DNA from: Saccharothrix syringae
GTDB lineage: Bacteria > Actinomycetota > Actinomycetes > Mycobacteriales > Pseudonocardiaceae
Length of the DNA stretch: 64,000 nucleotides
Assembly (NCBI RefSeq): GCF_009498035.1
Contig: NZ_CP034550.1
Location: forward strand, 7,998,001 to 8,062,000
Direction of reading: 5' to 3'
Part shown: positions 49,504 to 59,138 of the stretch, one piece after another
Layout: the number at the start of each line of letters is the position of its first letter
Numbering within the stretch: position 1 is the first letter of the stretch
Program-made: the position numbers and the translations under genes
The notes under the pieces: generated by a model
The model's input: only the letters and a program-made list of their open reading frames with translations
Database searches by the model: none
What the model was told of the DNA's origin: nothing

Positions 49504-50499
49504 GTGACCCGACCCCGGCTGACCCAGTACGCCCACGGCGGCGGCTGCGCGTGCAAGATCCCTCCCGGCGAGCTGGAGGAGGTGGTGCGCGGCCTGACCG
49601 GCGCCACCCCGCGCGACCCGCTGGGCGACCTGGTCGTCGGCCTGGACCACGGCGACGACGCGGCCGTGGTCGCGACCGGCGACGGCACCGCCCTGATCGC
49701 CACCACCGACTTCTTCACGCCCGTGGTGGACGACCCGTTCGACTGGGGCCGCATCGCCGCCGCGAACGCGCTGTCCGACGTCTACGCCATGGGCGGCCGC
49801 CCGGTGCTCGCGGTGAACCTGCTGGCGTGGCCGCGCGAGGTGCTGCCGTTCGAGCTGGCGACCGAGGTGCTGCGCGGCGGGCTGGCGGTGTGCGCGGAGG
49901 CGGGCACGCACCTCGCGGGCGGGCACAGCGTCGACGACCCGGAACCGAAGTACGGCCTCGCGGTGACCGGGATCGGCGACCCGAACCGCCTGCTGCGCAA
50001 CGACGCCGGCAGGCCGGGCGTGCCGCTGTCGCTGACCAAGCCGCTGGGCACCGGGGTGCTCAACAGCAGGCACAAGGCGACCGGCGAGGTGTTCCCCGAG
50101 GCGGTGGCGACCATGGCGCGGCTCAACCGCGACGCCTCGCGGGCCGCCCTGGCGGCGGGCGCGGTGTGCGCCACGGACGTCACCGGCTTCGGCCTGCTCG
50201 GCCACCTGCACAAGCTGGCCCGGGCCAGCGGCGTGACCGCCGTCGTCGACGCCGCCGCCGTGCCCTACCTCGACGGCGCGCGGGAGGCGTTGCGCGACGG
50301 CTTCGTCAGCGGCGGCACGCGCCGCAACCTGGAGTGGGTGCGCCCGCACGCCGACCTGGCCGCCGTGACCGGGGACGAGGCCCTGCTGCTGGCCGACGCC
50401 CAGACCTCCGGCGGCCTGCTGGTGGCGGGCGAGGTCCCCGGCGCCCCGGTCATCGGCGAGCTGGTGCCGCGCGGGGAGCACACGATCGTGGTGCGCTAG
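49504..50499 (+). CDS. selD: Selenide, water dikinase (selenophosphate synthetase)
   Basis: A 331-residue ATP-dependent enzyme that makes selenophosphate for SelA. The active-site loop is GGGCACKIPP: Cys15 and Lys18 correspond to E. coli Cys17 and Lys20, so this is the Cys form, not itself a selenoprotein. Other conserved features are HGDDAAVV, SDVYAMGG, GGHSVDDPEPKYGLAVTG and DVTGFGLLGH. It is divergent from tRNA-Sec with a 94-base shared promoter region. No ribosome site is obvious before the GTG, so the message may be leaderless. The stop codon lies in the left arm of a terminator. Confidence 0.96.
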   Translation: MTRPRLTQYAHGGGCACKIPPGELEEVVRGLTGATPRDPLGDLVVGLDHGDDAAVVATGDGTALIATTDFFTPVVDDPFDWGRIAAANALSDVYAMGGRPVLAVNLLAWPREVLPFELATEVLRGGLAVCAEAGTHLAGGHSVDDPEPKYGLAVTGIGDPNRLLRNDAGRPGVPLSLTKPLGTGVLNSRHKATGEVFPEAVATMARLNRDASRAALAAGAVCATDVTGFGLLGHLHKLARASGVTAVVDAAAVPYLDGAREALRDGFVSGGTRRNLEWVRPHADLAAVTGDEALLLADAQTSGGLLVAGEVPGAPVIGELVPRGEHTIVVR

Positions 50500-50536
50500 A
50501 CCGCCGACCGCGCCCGGTCGGCGGTCTAGCGCACCA
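50489..50536 (+). terminator. 22-bp hairpin overlapping the selD stop
   Basis: The perfect arms 50489-50510 and 50515-50536 flank a 4-base loop. The stop codon TAG of selD is inside the left arm. Confidence 0.88.
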
Positions 50537-50671
50537 GCGTGCAGACCCCGCCGGCGCTGCCGACGGCCACGCAGTCCGGTTACCCCGCGAACGCACCCGA
50601 TCTGTCCGGTTGCCGACAGGAATCGCTCACGCTCTGGGTTCACCTCACCACGCTGGGTACGGTCCGGGGAC

Positions 50672-53600
50672 ATGCGAACAAGCGTCCTGGCCGCCGCGGC
50701 GGCCACCCTGCTGGCGCTCGGCGCGGTACCGGCCACAGCGCACCCCGACGCGGCGGTCGTCCCCGACCCCGCCGCCCACGTCGACCCGCTGATCGGCACG
50801 AGCAACCTGGGGAACACCTTCCCCGGCGCGGTCGTGCCGTTCGGCATGGCGTCCTTCAGCCCCGAGGGCACCCGCGGCAACACCCTGCGCGTCGCGGCGC
50901 CCGGCGGCTACCGGTACGACGCCACCCGCCTGCGCGGCTTCAGCCTGACCCACATGTCCGGCACCGGCTGCGCGGGCGGGTCCGGCGACGTCCCGCTCTT
51001 CCCGCACGTCGGCACGGTCACCACCAGCCCCGACACCGACCCCGAGGACGAGGTCTACGCGAGCGACTTCGGCCACGCCGACGAGCACGCCGCGCCCGGC
51101 CGCTACGACGTGAAGCTCAAGTCCGGCGCCGAGGTCGAGCTCTCCGCGACCACCCGCACCGGCGCCAGCCGCTTCACCTTCCCGGCCGACCAACCCGCCA
51201 CCGTCCTGGTGCGCACGTCCAAGTCGCAGGTGGGCAGCAGCGCCGCGCGCACCGCCGTCGACCCGGCCACGCGCACCGTCACCGGCTCGGTGACCAGCGG
51301 CAACTTCTGCGGCTACATCAACCAGGCAGGCCGCCGCAGCTACTACACGCTGCACTTCGCGATGGAGTTCGACCAGCCGTTCACCGAGGTCGGCACGTGG
51401 CGCGACAACGTTGTCACCCCGGGTTCGACGGCGTCGGAAGGCGGCACCACCTACGGCACCAACGGCTGGCCGGTCCTGGGCAGGGGCTCCGGCGCCTACC
51501 TCGGGTTCGCCCCCGGCTCCACGGTGAACGTGCGCGTCGGCATCTCCTACGTCGGCGTCGACAACGCCAGGCGCAACCTGCGCGCGGAGAACGACGGCCT
51601 GCCCATCGAGGACGTGCGCGACAACGCCTACCGCGCGTGGCAGGAGCAGTTGCGGCGCATCGAGGTCGGCGGCGGCTCGGACGCCGACCGCACGAAGTTC
51701 TACACCGCGCTGTACCACTCCCTGTTGCACCCCAACGTGTTCAGCGACGTCAATGGCGAGTACGCGGGCATGGACGGCAAGGCGCACCGCGTCCGGCACC
51801 CGCAGAGGGCCCAGTACGGCACGTTCTCCGGCTGGGACGTGTACCGCTCGCAGCTCCCGCTGCTGACCCTGCTGGAACCCGGCGTCGGCTCGGACGTCGC
51901 CCAGTCGCTGCTCAACCAGGCCGAGCAGAACGGCGGCGTGTGGGACCGCTGGACGCACGCCAGTGGCGGCACGCACGTGATGAACGGCGACCCGTCCCCG
52001 CAGGCGCTGGCGGGCATCCTCGCCTTCGGCGGCGACCGGTTCGACGTGCGGCGGTCGCTGGCGTCGCTGGTGCGCGCGGCGACCGTGCCGACCCCGCTGG
52101 ACCTGAGCAAGGACGGCTGGGCGGTGATGTCGGTGGGCCAGCGGCCGTCGCTGGACAAGTACCTGCGGCTGCACTACATGCCCTCGGTGTCCAACGCGTG
52201 GGGCGGCGCGGCGGAGACGCTGGAGGTGTCCGGCGCGGACTTCGCCATCGGCCAACTGGCCGCGCGGGTCGGCGACCGCCGCACGCAGCGCGAGTTCGCC
52301 GCCCGCGCCCAGTGGTGGCGGAACAACTACGACCCGGTCGCCGACGAGACCGGCGGCTACCCGCGCAACCGCGCCGAGGACGGCACCTGGGCGCCGAACT
52401 TCACCCCCGGCACCGCGCACGGCTTCGTCGAGGGCACCAGCGCCCAGTACACGTGGATGGTGCCGCACAACGTGGCCGGCCTGGTCGACGCGCTCGGCGG
52501 CCGGGAGCGGGCCAACCGGCGGCTCGACGACTTCTTCCACCACGCCGACGGCGGTTGGGCGCTGTCCAAGGCGGGCGGCACCAAGTCCGCGCTCGACAAC
52601 GAGCCCTCGCTGAACGTGCCGTGGCTCTACAACTACACCGGACAGCCTCACAAGACGCAGCAGACCGTGCGCGAGGTGGTGAACGCGCTGTGGACCACCG
52701 GGCCCGGCGGCATCCCCGGCAACGACGACCTGGGCGCGATGTCGTCGTGGTTCGTGTTCGCCGCGATCGGGCTCTACCCGCAGGTGCCGTCGCGGGCCGA
52801 ACTGGTGGTCGGCAGCCCGCTGTTCACCTCGGTGAAGGTCAACCGGGACGGTCGGGACATCACCATCACCGCGCCCGGCGCGTCGTCGGAGGCGATGTAC
52901 GTGCGCGGTTTGCGGGTCAACGGCCGGGACACCACCAGGCCGTGGCTGCCGGAGTCCTTCGTGGCCCGCGGTGGCCGGCTGGACTTCACCCTCGGCACCG
53001 CGCCGGACACCGCGTGGGGTTCGGCACCGGCGGACGCACCGCCGTCGTTCCGCGAGGGCGAGCAGCCGGTCCCGCACGACCAGCCGTACCACCTGCGGGT
53101 CGTGCCGGGTGACCCGGTCGTCGCACCGGGGGCGACCCTGGCCGCGCGCATCGTCGCCACCAAGCTCTACGAGGGCGACCCCGCGGCCACCTACACCCTC
53201 ACCGGCCCGCCGTCGCTGGTGTTCGACCCGCCGTCCGGCGCGGTGCCCGGCGCGTTCACCGTCACCGCCGCGCCGGACGCGCCGCAGGGCTTCCACGCGG
53301 CGACCGCGACGGTCCGGGTGGCCGGCGCGGACCCGGTGGTGCTGCCGCTGGTGGTGAAGGTCGCCCCGGAGGGCAGCATGCTCGCCGCGGTGAACAACAC
53401 CGGCACCTCCGAGGACGAGACCGGCGACGGCGACTTCGACGGCGGCGGGTACAGCTACTCCCGGCGGGCGCTCGCCGCCGCGGGCCTCGTGCCCGGCGGG
53501 ACGGGCGAGGTGGGTGGCCTGGCGTTCCGCTGGCCCGACTCACCCGCCGGGCGGCCGGACAACGCCGTGGCCGCGGGGCAGCGCCTCGACGTCACCGGCA

Positions 53601-53920
53601 CGCGCCTGGCGTTCGTCGGCTCGGCCACCAACGGCGCGCGGGCCCGCACCGCCGAGGTGACGTTCACCGACGGCACCACCGCGGCGGTGGAGCTGGGCTT
53701 CAGCGACTGGACGCTGGGCGGCGGCAGCGCCGGCCCGTCCTACGGCAACGCGGTCGTGGCGACCACGCCGTACCGCAACCAGAGCGGCGGCGGCAGCGAG
53801 CAGGTGGCCACGCACATCTTCGCCACGAAGGTGTTCGCCGCGCCGGAGGGCAGGCGACTGCGGTCGGTCACCCTGCCCGCCGACGAGGACCTGCACGTGT
53901 TCGCGGTGGCCTCGGGCTGA
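50672..53920 (+). CDS. Secreted GH92 exo-alpha-mannosidase
   Basis: A 1082-residue protein with a Sec signal peptide (cleavage near residue 23, after ATA). The GH92 catalytic domain spans about residues 30-770. It starts with the family signature VDPLIGTSNLGNTFPGA and FGMASFSP. FVEGTSAQYTWMVPHN near 588 carries the probable acid Glu, and GNDDLGAMSSWFVF near 680 the Asp base. GH92 enzymes are calcium-dependent inverting exo-mannosidases that trim alpha-linked mannose from glycans. After a linker, residues about 900-1082 form a beta-rich accessory domain (TGTSEDETGDGDFDGGG start), perhaps carbohydrate-binding. It is monocistronic between two hairpins. Its work is on external mannans or glycoproteins; the linkage is unknown. 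Confidence 0.95.
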   Translation: MRTSVLAAAAATLLALGAVPATAHPDAAVVPDPAAHVDPLIGTSNLGNTFPGAVVPFGMASFSPEGTRGNTLRVAAPGGYRYDATRLRGFSLTHMSGTGCAGGSGDVPLFPHVGTVTTSPDTDPEDEVYASDFGHADEHAAPGRYDVKLKSGAEVELSATTRTGASRFTFPADQPATVLVRTSKSQVGSSAARTAVDPATRTVTGSVTSGNFCGYINQAGRRSYYTLHFAMEFDQPFTEVGTWRDNVVTPGSTASEGGTTYGTNGWPVLGRGSGAYLGFAPGSTVNVRVGISYVGVDNARRNLRAENDGLPIEDVRDNAYRAWQEQLRRIEVGGGSDADRTKFYTALYHSLLHPNVFSDVNGEYAGMDGKAHRVRHPQRAQYGTFSGWDVYRSQLPLLTLLEPGVGSDVAQSLLNQAEQNGGVWDRWTHASGGTHVMNGDPSPQALAGILAFGGDRFDVRRSLASLVRAATVPTPLDLSKDGWAVMSVGQRPSLDKYLRLHYMPSVSNAWGGAAETLEVSGADFAIGQLAARVGDRRTQREFAARAQWWRNNYDPVADETGGYPRNRAEDGTWAPNFTPGTAHGFVEGTSAQYTWMVPHNVAGLVDALGGRERANRRLDDFFHHADGGWALSKAGGTKSALDNEPSLNVPWLYNYTGQPHKTQQTVREVVNALWTTGPGGIPGNDDLGAMSSWFVFAAIGLYPQVPSRAELVVGSPLFTSVKVNRDGRDITITAPGASSEAMYVRGLRVNGRDTTRPWLPESFVARGGRLDFTLGTAPDTAWGSAPADAPPSFREGEQPVPHDQPYHLRVVPGDPVVAPGATLAARIVATKLYEGDPAATYTLTGPPSLVFDPPSGAVPGAFTVTAAPDAPQGFHAATATVRVAGADPVVLPLVVKVAPEGSMLAAVNNTGTSEDETGDGDFDGGGYSYSRRALAAAGLVPGGTGEVGGLAFRWPDSPAGRPDNAVAAGQRLDVTGTRLAFVGSATNGARARTAEVTFTDGTTAAVELGFSDWTLGGGSAGPSYGNAVVATTPYRNQSGGGSEQVATHIFATKVFAAPEGRRLRSVTLPADEDLHVFAVASG

Positions 53921-53926
53921 GCCGGG

Positions 53927-53957
53927 CGGGTGGCCGGACGCGGGGCCCGGCCACCCG
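53927..53957. terminator. Hairpin between convergent GH92 and small secreted protein genes
   Basis: CGGGTGGCCGG and CCGGCCACCCG form an 11-bp stem with a 9-base loop. It lies 7 bases after the GH92 stop and 9 bases before the end of the facing gene, so it can serve both. Confidence 0.8.
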
Positions 53958-53965
53958 TGGCCCGG

Positions 53966-54304
53966 TTACGGCCAGGGGCCGTTGCTGCACGTGAAGACGT
54001 CGGTGGCCGACGCCGAACCGCTGCCGTCGGCGACCTTCGCGGTGAGGGTCAGGACCTGACCGGGGGTGCACCGCTCGGAGACCGCCCAGCGGTTGTTCCA
54101 CTGGGACACCGGGACCCCGTTGCGGGTCCACGTGATGGTCATCGGCGGCACGGCGCCGCTGATCTGCGGGGCGCATCCGTAGTAACCACCGCCGGTCTCG
54201 CAGTCCATCGAGACGGTGGGGACGGCCGAGGCGGGTGCCGCCGCGGACAGCAGGGCCGTGACGGCACTCGCCGCGAGTAAGGCGGCGCGGGTGGCGGATC
54301 TCAA
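53966..54304 (-). CDS. Small secreted protein with four cysteines
   Basis: A 112-residue protein with a clear signal peptide (RSATRAALLAASAVTALLSA, cleavage after ASA near residue 27). The mature part of about 85 residues has four cysteines (DCETG, GCAPQ, ERCTPG, TCSNG), suggesting two disulphides. The pattern MTITWTRNGVPVSQWNNRW suggests a small beta-sandwich, Ig-like fold. I recognise no named family. It is divergent from the 97-residue gene and convergent with the mannosidase. The function is unknown. Confidence 0.8.
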   Translation of the reverse strand: MRSATRAALLAASAVTALLSAAAPASAVPTVSMDCETGGGYYGCAPQISGAVPPMTITWTRNGVPVSQWNNRWAVSERCTPGQVLTLTAKVADGSGSASATDVFTCSNGPWP

Positions 54305-54436
54305 GGGTTTCCTCCGCTGGTGGTGGGCAGTCGGCCCACGGTAGCCGGCCGCGGGCCCGCCCGGAACGCCCCGACCATGATCCCGATCGGGTCACCGCAA
54401 TGCGTGAACCCGACCACCACCGGGTAAGGCAGGGAG

Positions 54437-54730
54437 GTGACCGAACGAGAACCGCTCGACCTGGGCGCCACCGAGTTCTCCGCCGAGGAGGAGGCCCGCG
54501 TCCGGCGCGAGCACGACCTGGACCGGCCCGAGGTGTTCGACCGGCGCAACGGCATCGACGAGCGCGCGGGAACGCGGGCCAGCCTCCTGCCGGAGGAGGC
54601 GGGCACCGGCAGCGCCGACCCCGAGGCGCAGGCCCGCGAGGTGCTGCGCGACTCCGACGTGCGCACGGAGATCCCCGGGTCCGCGCCGGACACCATGATC
54701 GAGCGACGCGCTTCCGACGAGCACGGCTGA
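54437..54730 (+). CDS. Small hydrophilic protein of unknown function
   Basis: A 97-residue, highly charged protein without hydrophobic segments. Its composition (many Glu, Arg, Asp) suggests a soluble, perhaps partly disordered protein. The best-conserved-looking stretch is SLLPEEAGTGSADPEAQARE. The GTG start has AGGGAGG directly upstream, which is close. It is monocistronic: divergent from the secreted protein gene and followed by a 13-bp hairpin. I see no assignable domain. Confidence 0.7.
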   Translation: MTEREPLDLGATEFSAEEEARVRREHDLDRPEVFDRRNGIDERAGTRASLLPEEAGTGSADPEAQAREVLRDSDVRTEIPGSAPDTMIERRASDEHG

Positions 54731-54740
54731 GGCCGGGCGC

Positions 54741-54780
54741 TCACCCGGACGGCACCCCGGTCCGGCGGCCGTCCGGGTGA
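54741..54780 (+). terminator. Hairpin after the 97-residue gene
   Basis: TCACCCGGACGGC and its exact complement form a 13-bp stem with a 14-base loop, 11 bases after the stop. Confidence 0.82.
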
Positions 54781-54861
54781 ACCACCCACGACCTCGCACC
54801 CGTCACCCGCCCGGGGCGCTATTGCTGTCCCCGTGCCCCGGCGGAGTGCGAGGGGATCGGC

Positions 54862-57600
54862 ATGGCGGTGGAGATCCGGCTCCTGGGCGAGGTGACCGCG
54901 CACGTCGGCGGCCGCCCGGTGGACCTCGGTCCGGCGCGGCAGCGGTGCGTGCTGGCGGCGCTGGCGGTGGACGCGGGCCGGGTGGTCCCGGTGGAACGGC
55001 TGGTCGAGCGGGTCTGGGGCGCGGCGGGGCCGCGGCGCGGGTCGACGGCGCTGCACAGCCACGTCTCGCGGCTGCGCCGGGCCCTGGCCGGCGCCGCGGA
55101 CGTGGTCCGGCGCTCCGGCGGCTACGCGCTGCTGGTGGACCGGCCGGACGCGGTGGACGTGCACCGGTTCCGCGCCCTGGCCGCCCGCACCGGCGACGTC
55201 GACGCGCTGACCGGGGCGCTGGCGCTGTGGCGGGGCGAACCGCTGGCCGGGCTGACCGGGCCGTGGGTCGAGGCCGAGCGCGACCGGCTGCGCCAGGAGC
55301 GGCTGGCCGCCGAGCACGACCTGGTCGACGCCAGGCTCGCCGCGGGCCAGGGCGCGGAGCTGGTCGCGGAGCTGGCCGCGCGGGCCGCCGAGCACCCCCT
55401 GGACGAGCGGGTCGCCGGGCAGTACCTGCTGGCCCTGCACCGCGCCGGGCGCACCGCCGACGCCCTGGCCCACTACCGGCGGCACAGCGCCCGGCTGGCC
55501 GACCGGCTGGGCATCGACCCGGGCGCCCCGCTGCGGGAGCTGCACCAGCGCCTGCTGGCGGCCGACCCGGCGCTGGCCGGGGCACCCGCCCGGCCCGCCC
55601 GGCGGGTGCCCCGGCAACTGCCCGCCGCACCGGTCCACTTCACCGGCCGCGACGCCGAGCTGGCCGCGCTCACCGCCGCCGTGGACCGGGGTGGCGCGGT
55701 GGTCATCTCGGCCATCGCCGGCGCCGGGGGCATCGGCAAGACCTGGCTCGCCCTGCACTGGGCGCACCGCAACCTGCACCGCTTCCCCGACGGCCAGCTC
55801 TTCGTCGACCTGCGCGGCTTCAGCCCCGACAGCGAACCGATGGACCCCGCCGTGGCCGTGCGCGGCTTCCTCGACACCCTGGGCGTCGAGCCCGGCCGCG
55901 TCCCCGTGGGCCTGCGGGACCGGGTCGACCTGTTCCGCCGCCTGCTGGCCGGTCGCCGGGTGCTCGTGGTGCTCGACAACGCCGCCGACGCCGCCCAGGT
56001 CGCGCCGCTGCTGCCCGCCGACGACTCCTGCACGGTGGTGACGACCAGCCGCAACCGGCTGTCCGACCTGGTCACCGGGCACGGCGCCCGGCACCTGCCG
56101 CTGGACGTGCTGTCCGAGGACGAGGCCGCCACCCTGCTCACCGCCCGCCTGGGCGACGCGCGGGTGCGCGCCGAACCGGGCGCGGTGGCCGAGCTGGTCC
56201 GGCTGTGCGGCGGGTTCCCGCTGGCGCTGGGCATCGTCGCCGCCCGCGGCCGCACCGAGCCCCACCTGCCGCTGGCGGCGCTGGCGGCCGAGCTGCGCGA
56301 GCTGGGCCTCGACGCGCTCGACGACGACCCGACCGCCGGCCTGCCGACCGTCCTGTCCTGGTCCCGCCGCGCCCTGGACGCCGCGCACGCCCGCGCGTTC
56401 GCCCTGCTCGGCATCGCACCCGGCCCCGACGTCGGCCTGCCCACCGCCGCCAACCTCCTCGGCCTGCCCGCCGAGCGGACCGGGGCGCTGCTGCGCGGCC
56501 TGGAGGACGCCTCCCTGCTCACCCGGGACGCCCGCGGCCGGTACCGGATGCACGACCTGGTGCGCCGGTACGCCGCCGACACCGCCCGGCACGGGCTGAC
56601 CGGGGCCGAGCGGGACGCGGCGCTGCGCCGCGCGGTCGACTTCCTGGTGCGCACCGCGGTCACCGCCGACCGGCTGCTGGCCCCCTACCGCACGCCGATC
56701 CACCTCGACGACCTCGTCCCGGGCACCCGCCCCGAGCCCCTGGCCGACCAGGGCGCGGCACTGGCGTGGCTGACCGCCGAGCACCCGTCCCTGCTCGCCG
56801 CCCAGCGCCTGGCCGCCGAGCGCGGGTGGCACCGGCGGGTCTGGCAGGTGGCCTGGGCCCTGCAGACCTTCCACATCCGGCGGGCCCACCTCCAGGACGG
56901 GGTGGCGACGTGGCGGGCCGCGCTCACCGCCGCCGAGCACCTGGACGACCCGGGTGCCCGCATCGGGGCCCACCGGTCCCTGGGCGTGTTCTGCGCCAAC
57001 ACCGGGGCGCACGACGAGGCCGTCGGGCACCTCCGGGAGGCGGTGGCCCTGGCCGAGCGGACCGGTGACCGCGCCGCGCTCTCGCACGCCCACCACGCCC
57101 TGGCGCGGGCGTGGGAGACGCGCGGGGACGACCGGCGGGCGCTGGAGCACGCGGAGCTGGCGCTCGGGCTGTTCCGGGAGCTGGGCAACCGGGACTTCGA
57201 GGTCGACGCGCTCAACTCGGTGGGCTGGTTCGAGGCCAGGCTGGGCGAGTTCGAGCGGGCCCGCGCCCACTGCGGGGCGGCGCTGGAGCTGGCCCGCGAG
57301 GACGGCGACGAGGGGATGCAGGCCGCCTCGTCGGACAGCCTCGGCTACATCGCCCACCACAGCGGGCGGCACGCCGAGGCGCTGGAGCACTACGGGCGGG
57401 CCACCGCCCTGTTCCGCGCCAACGGCGACACCCACTACCTCGCCGACTGCCTGGACCGCCTCGGCCGGCCGCACGTCGTGCTGGGGCAGCGCGAGCGGGC
57501 GCGGGCGGTGTGGCGCGAGGCGCTGGAGCTGTACCTGGCGCAGCACCGCGAGGAGGACGCGGAGCGCGTCCGGCGGCAGTTGGCGGAGCTGGGCGGGTGA
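54862..57600 (+). CDS. AfsR/SARP-family regulator (OmpR-BTAD-NB-ARC-TPR)
   Basis: A 912-residue transcription regulator. Residues 1-95 form an OmpR-like winged helix (VEIRLLGEVTAHVGGRPVD, QRCVLAALAVDAGRVV). About 95-245 is the BTAD bacterial activator domain. About 265-520 is the NB-ARC ATPase, with Walker A AGAGGIGKTWLA, Walker B RRVLVVLDNAAD and GGFPLALGI. About 640-912 contains TPR repeats. AfsR-type regulators activate antibiotic genes in response to ATP/ADP binding and signals sensed by the TPRs. Other genes of this type control clusters at a distance, but nothing here links it to the NRPS cluster 24 kb away. The ATG follows a terminator, so it is its own unit. Confidence 0.94.
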   Translation: MAVEIRLLGEVTAHVGGRPVDLGPARQRCVLAALAVDAGRVVPVERLVERVWGAAGPRRGSTALHSHVSRLRRALAGAADVVRRSGGYALLVDRPDAVDVHRFRALAARTGDVDALTGALALWRGEPLAGLTGPWVEAERDRLRQERLAAEHDLVDARLAAGQGAELVAELAARAAEHPLDERVAGQYLLALHRAGRTADALAHYRRHSARLADRLGIDPGAPLRELHQRLLAADPALAGAPARPARRVPRQLPAAPVHFTGRDAELAALTAAVDRGGAVVISAIAGAGGIGKTWLALHWAHRNLHRFPDGQLFVDLRGFSPDSEPMDPAVAVRGFLDTLGVEPGRVPVGLRDRVDLFRRLLAGRRVLVVLDNAADAAQVAPLLPADDSCTVVTTSRNRLSDLVTGHGARHLPLDVLSEDEAATLLTARLGDARVRAEPGAVAELVRLCGGFPLALGIVAARGRTEPHLPLAALAAELRELGLDALDDDPTAGLPTVLSWSRRALDAAHARAFALLGIAPGPDVGLPTAANLLGLPAERTGALLRGLEDASLLTRDARGRYRMHDLVRRYAADTARHGLTGAERDAALRRAVDFLVRTAVTADRLLAPYRTPIHLDDLVPGTRPEPLADQGAALAWLTAEHPSLLAAQRLAAERGWHRRVWQVAWALQTFHIRRAHLQDGVATWRAALTAAEHLDDPGARIGAHRSLGVFCANTGAHDEAVGHLREAVALAERTGDRAALSHAHHALARAWETRGDDRRALEHAELALGLFRELGNRDFEVDALNSVGWFEARLGEFERARAHCGAALELAREDGDEGMQAASSDSLGYIAHHSGRHAEALEHYGRATALFRANGDTHYLADCLDRLGRPHVVLGQRERARAVWREALELYLAQHREEDAERVRRQLAELGG

Positions 57601-57613
57601 CCGCCCGTGCTCC

Positions 57614-59086
57614 TCAGCGCGCCCGCATCACGATGAAGTCGCCGTGGCCGCCGTAGCCCAGGACGGGTTCGGCGTACTGCGTGCCGTCGAAGGTGAGCAG
57701 CCACCACTCGCGGCCCACGGGCAGCAGCACCGGGTGCGGGATGTTGGTGCCGTAGGGCGCGTCCAGGGTGCCCAGCTTGCGCATGGACAGGTCGTAGACG
57801 GGGTAGTGGCGGGCGTCGCCGTCGCTGGCGAAGACGTACCAGTCGCGGCCCACGCGCTGGATGATCGTGCCCTCCGTCTGGTCGACCGAGCGGTCCGCCC
57901 CGATCAGGCGCAGCGACTCGGCGTAGTCCGCGCCGCGCGGCCCGACGGCCAGCGCCGGGTGGAACACGAACGCGGGCTGCTGCGCCTCGCTCTCCACGAA
58001 CGCGAGGTGCCACCGGCCGTCGATCCGGGTCAGCGCCGGGTCCCACGAGCTGACCGCGGTGGGCAGCGGCACCCGCTCGGTGCGCAGGACGTGCACCCCG
58101 CTCAGGACGTTGGCGGTGGTGGCGACGTGGCGGACGTGCACGCCCCGGAAGGCGAAGTCGCCCCACGAGCTCATCAGCAGGATGAACCGGCCGGTGCGGT
58201 CGTCGTAGACGATCTGCCCGGCGTGGTCGCCCAGCACCACGCCGTCGCGCTCGAAGAACAGCACGGCGACCTGCTCCAGCCGGGTGGGGTCGGCCAGGTC
58301 GAGGGTCCACACCGCCCAGTGCGCCTGCTGGAAGAAGCCCAGGCCGGCGTTGGTCAGGGTCAGGTAGAGCTTGCCGTCGCGGATGAACGGCCGCCCGTCG
58401 GCGTGCTGCACCACGTGCGGGTCGCGCACGCCCGCCTGCCCGAAGTACCCGGCCCGCACCCGGCCCAGCCGCACCGACCCCCCGCCGCGCCCGCCGTAGG
58501 CGTACTCCAGCGCGCCCAGCACTGCGGGGACCCGCAGGTCCACCAGGGCCCGCACGGCGTCGCGCGCGGTCACCACCGGCTGCCAGCCGGTGCCGGTGCC
58601 GGTGGGGTCGACCAGCACGGTGACGGCGTTCTCGTTGACCACCACGGCGACCCGGAACGCGCCCCGCACCTGCACGGGGGCCGACGCGACCACGGTGGTG
58701 GCCCCGCCCGCGGTGACCTCGATGGCGGCCAGCCCGGCGGCCGGGTCGACGGTGCCGAGCACCGACGTGGCGCCGCCCGCCAGCCCGGCGACCACGACGC
58801 CCGCGCCGTCCACGCCCGCGACCTCCACCAGCACCGACGCGAACGGCGCCCGGGGCCGCACGCCGGTGCCGACGAGGGTGTCCGCCGCCCGGTGGACCGC
58901 GCTGTCGTACTGCGCGAACCGGGGCGCGACCAGGTCGAACGGGCGGAACTTGTGCGTGATGGCGAAGTGCAGGTCGAACGGCGTCGGCGCGGGGCTGCCC
59001 GCGGCCGGTGGGCCGCCGAACACCGTCGACGCCGCCCCGAGGGCACCCGCCGTGCCCAGGTGGCGCAGCAACGCGCGTCGCTCCAT
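57614..59086 (-). CDS. Secreted beta-propeller-like (GH43-type fold?) protein
   Basis: A 490-residue exported protein. The N-terminus MERRALLRHLGTAGALG has twin arginines and a hydrophobic core, so Tat export is possible; cleavage is near residue 30. I chose ATG 59086 for its GAGGAGGAC site; the frame is open further upstream. The C-terminal half has repeated blade-like segments such as DPHVVQHADGRPFIRDGKLY, SWDPALTRIDGRWHLAFVES and GTNIPHPVLLPVGREWWLLTF. These resemble five-bladed GH43/GH32-type propellers, but no catalytic triad is convincing. The N-terminal 200 residues look like a beta-sandwich. It is divergent from a POT transporter across a symmetrical intergenic region. Sugar-binding or hydrolytic function is a guess. 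Confidence 0.75.
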   Translation of the reverse strand: MERRALLRHLGTAGALGAASTVFGGPPAAGSPAPTPFDLHFAITHKFRPFDLVAPRFAQYDSAVHRAADTLVGTGVRPRAPFASVLVEVAGVDGAGVVVAGLAGGATSVLGTVDPAAGLAAIEVTAGGATTVVASAPVQVRGAFRVAVVVNENAVTVLVDPTGTGTGWQPVVTARDAVRALVDLRVPAVLGALEYAYGGRGGGSVRLGRVRAGYFGQAGVRDPHVVQHADGRPFIRDGKLYLTLTNAGLGFFQQAHWAVWTLDLADPTRLEQVAVLFFERDGVVLGDHAGQIVYDDRTGRFILLMSSWGDFAFRGVHVRHVATTANVLSGVHVLRTERVPLPTAVSSWDPALTRIDGRWHLAFVESEAQQPAFVFHPALAVGPRGADYAESLRLIGADRSVDQTEGTIIQRVGRDWYVFASDGDARHYPVYDLSMRKLGTLDAPYGTNIPHPVLLPVGREWWLLTFDGTQYAEPVLGYGGHGDFIVMRAR

Positions 59087-59138
59087 GCCGTCCTCCTCGA
59101 AATCCCGCCGCCGGAACCCGTTGTCATCGAGCAACCAC

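Noticed and set aside
54862..57600. AfsR-like gene as the pathway-specific regulator of the NRPS cluster
   Set aside because: It is 24 kb away, separated by housekeeping-like modules and a terminator. There is no sequence evidence for a link.
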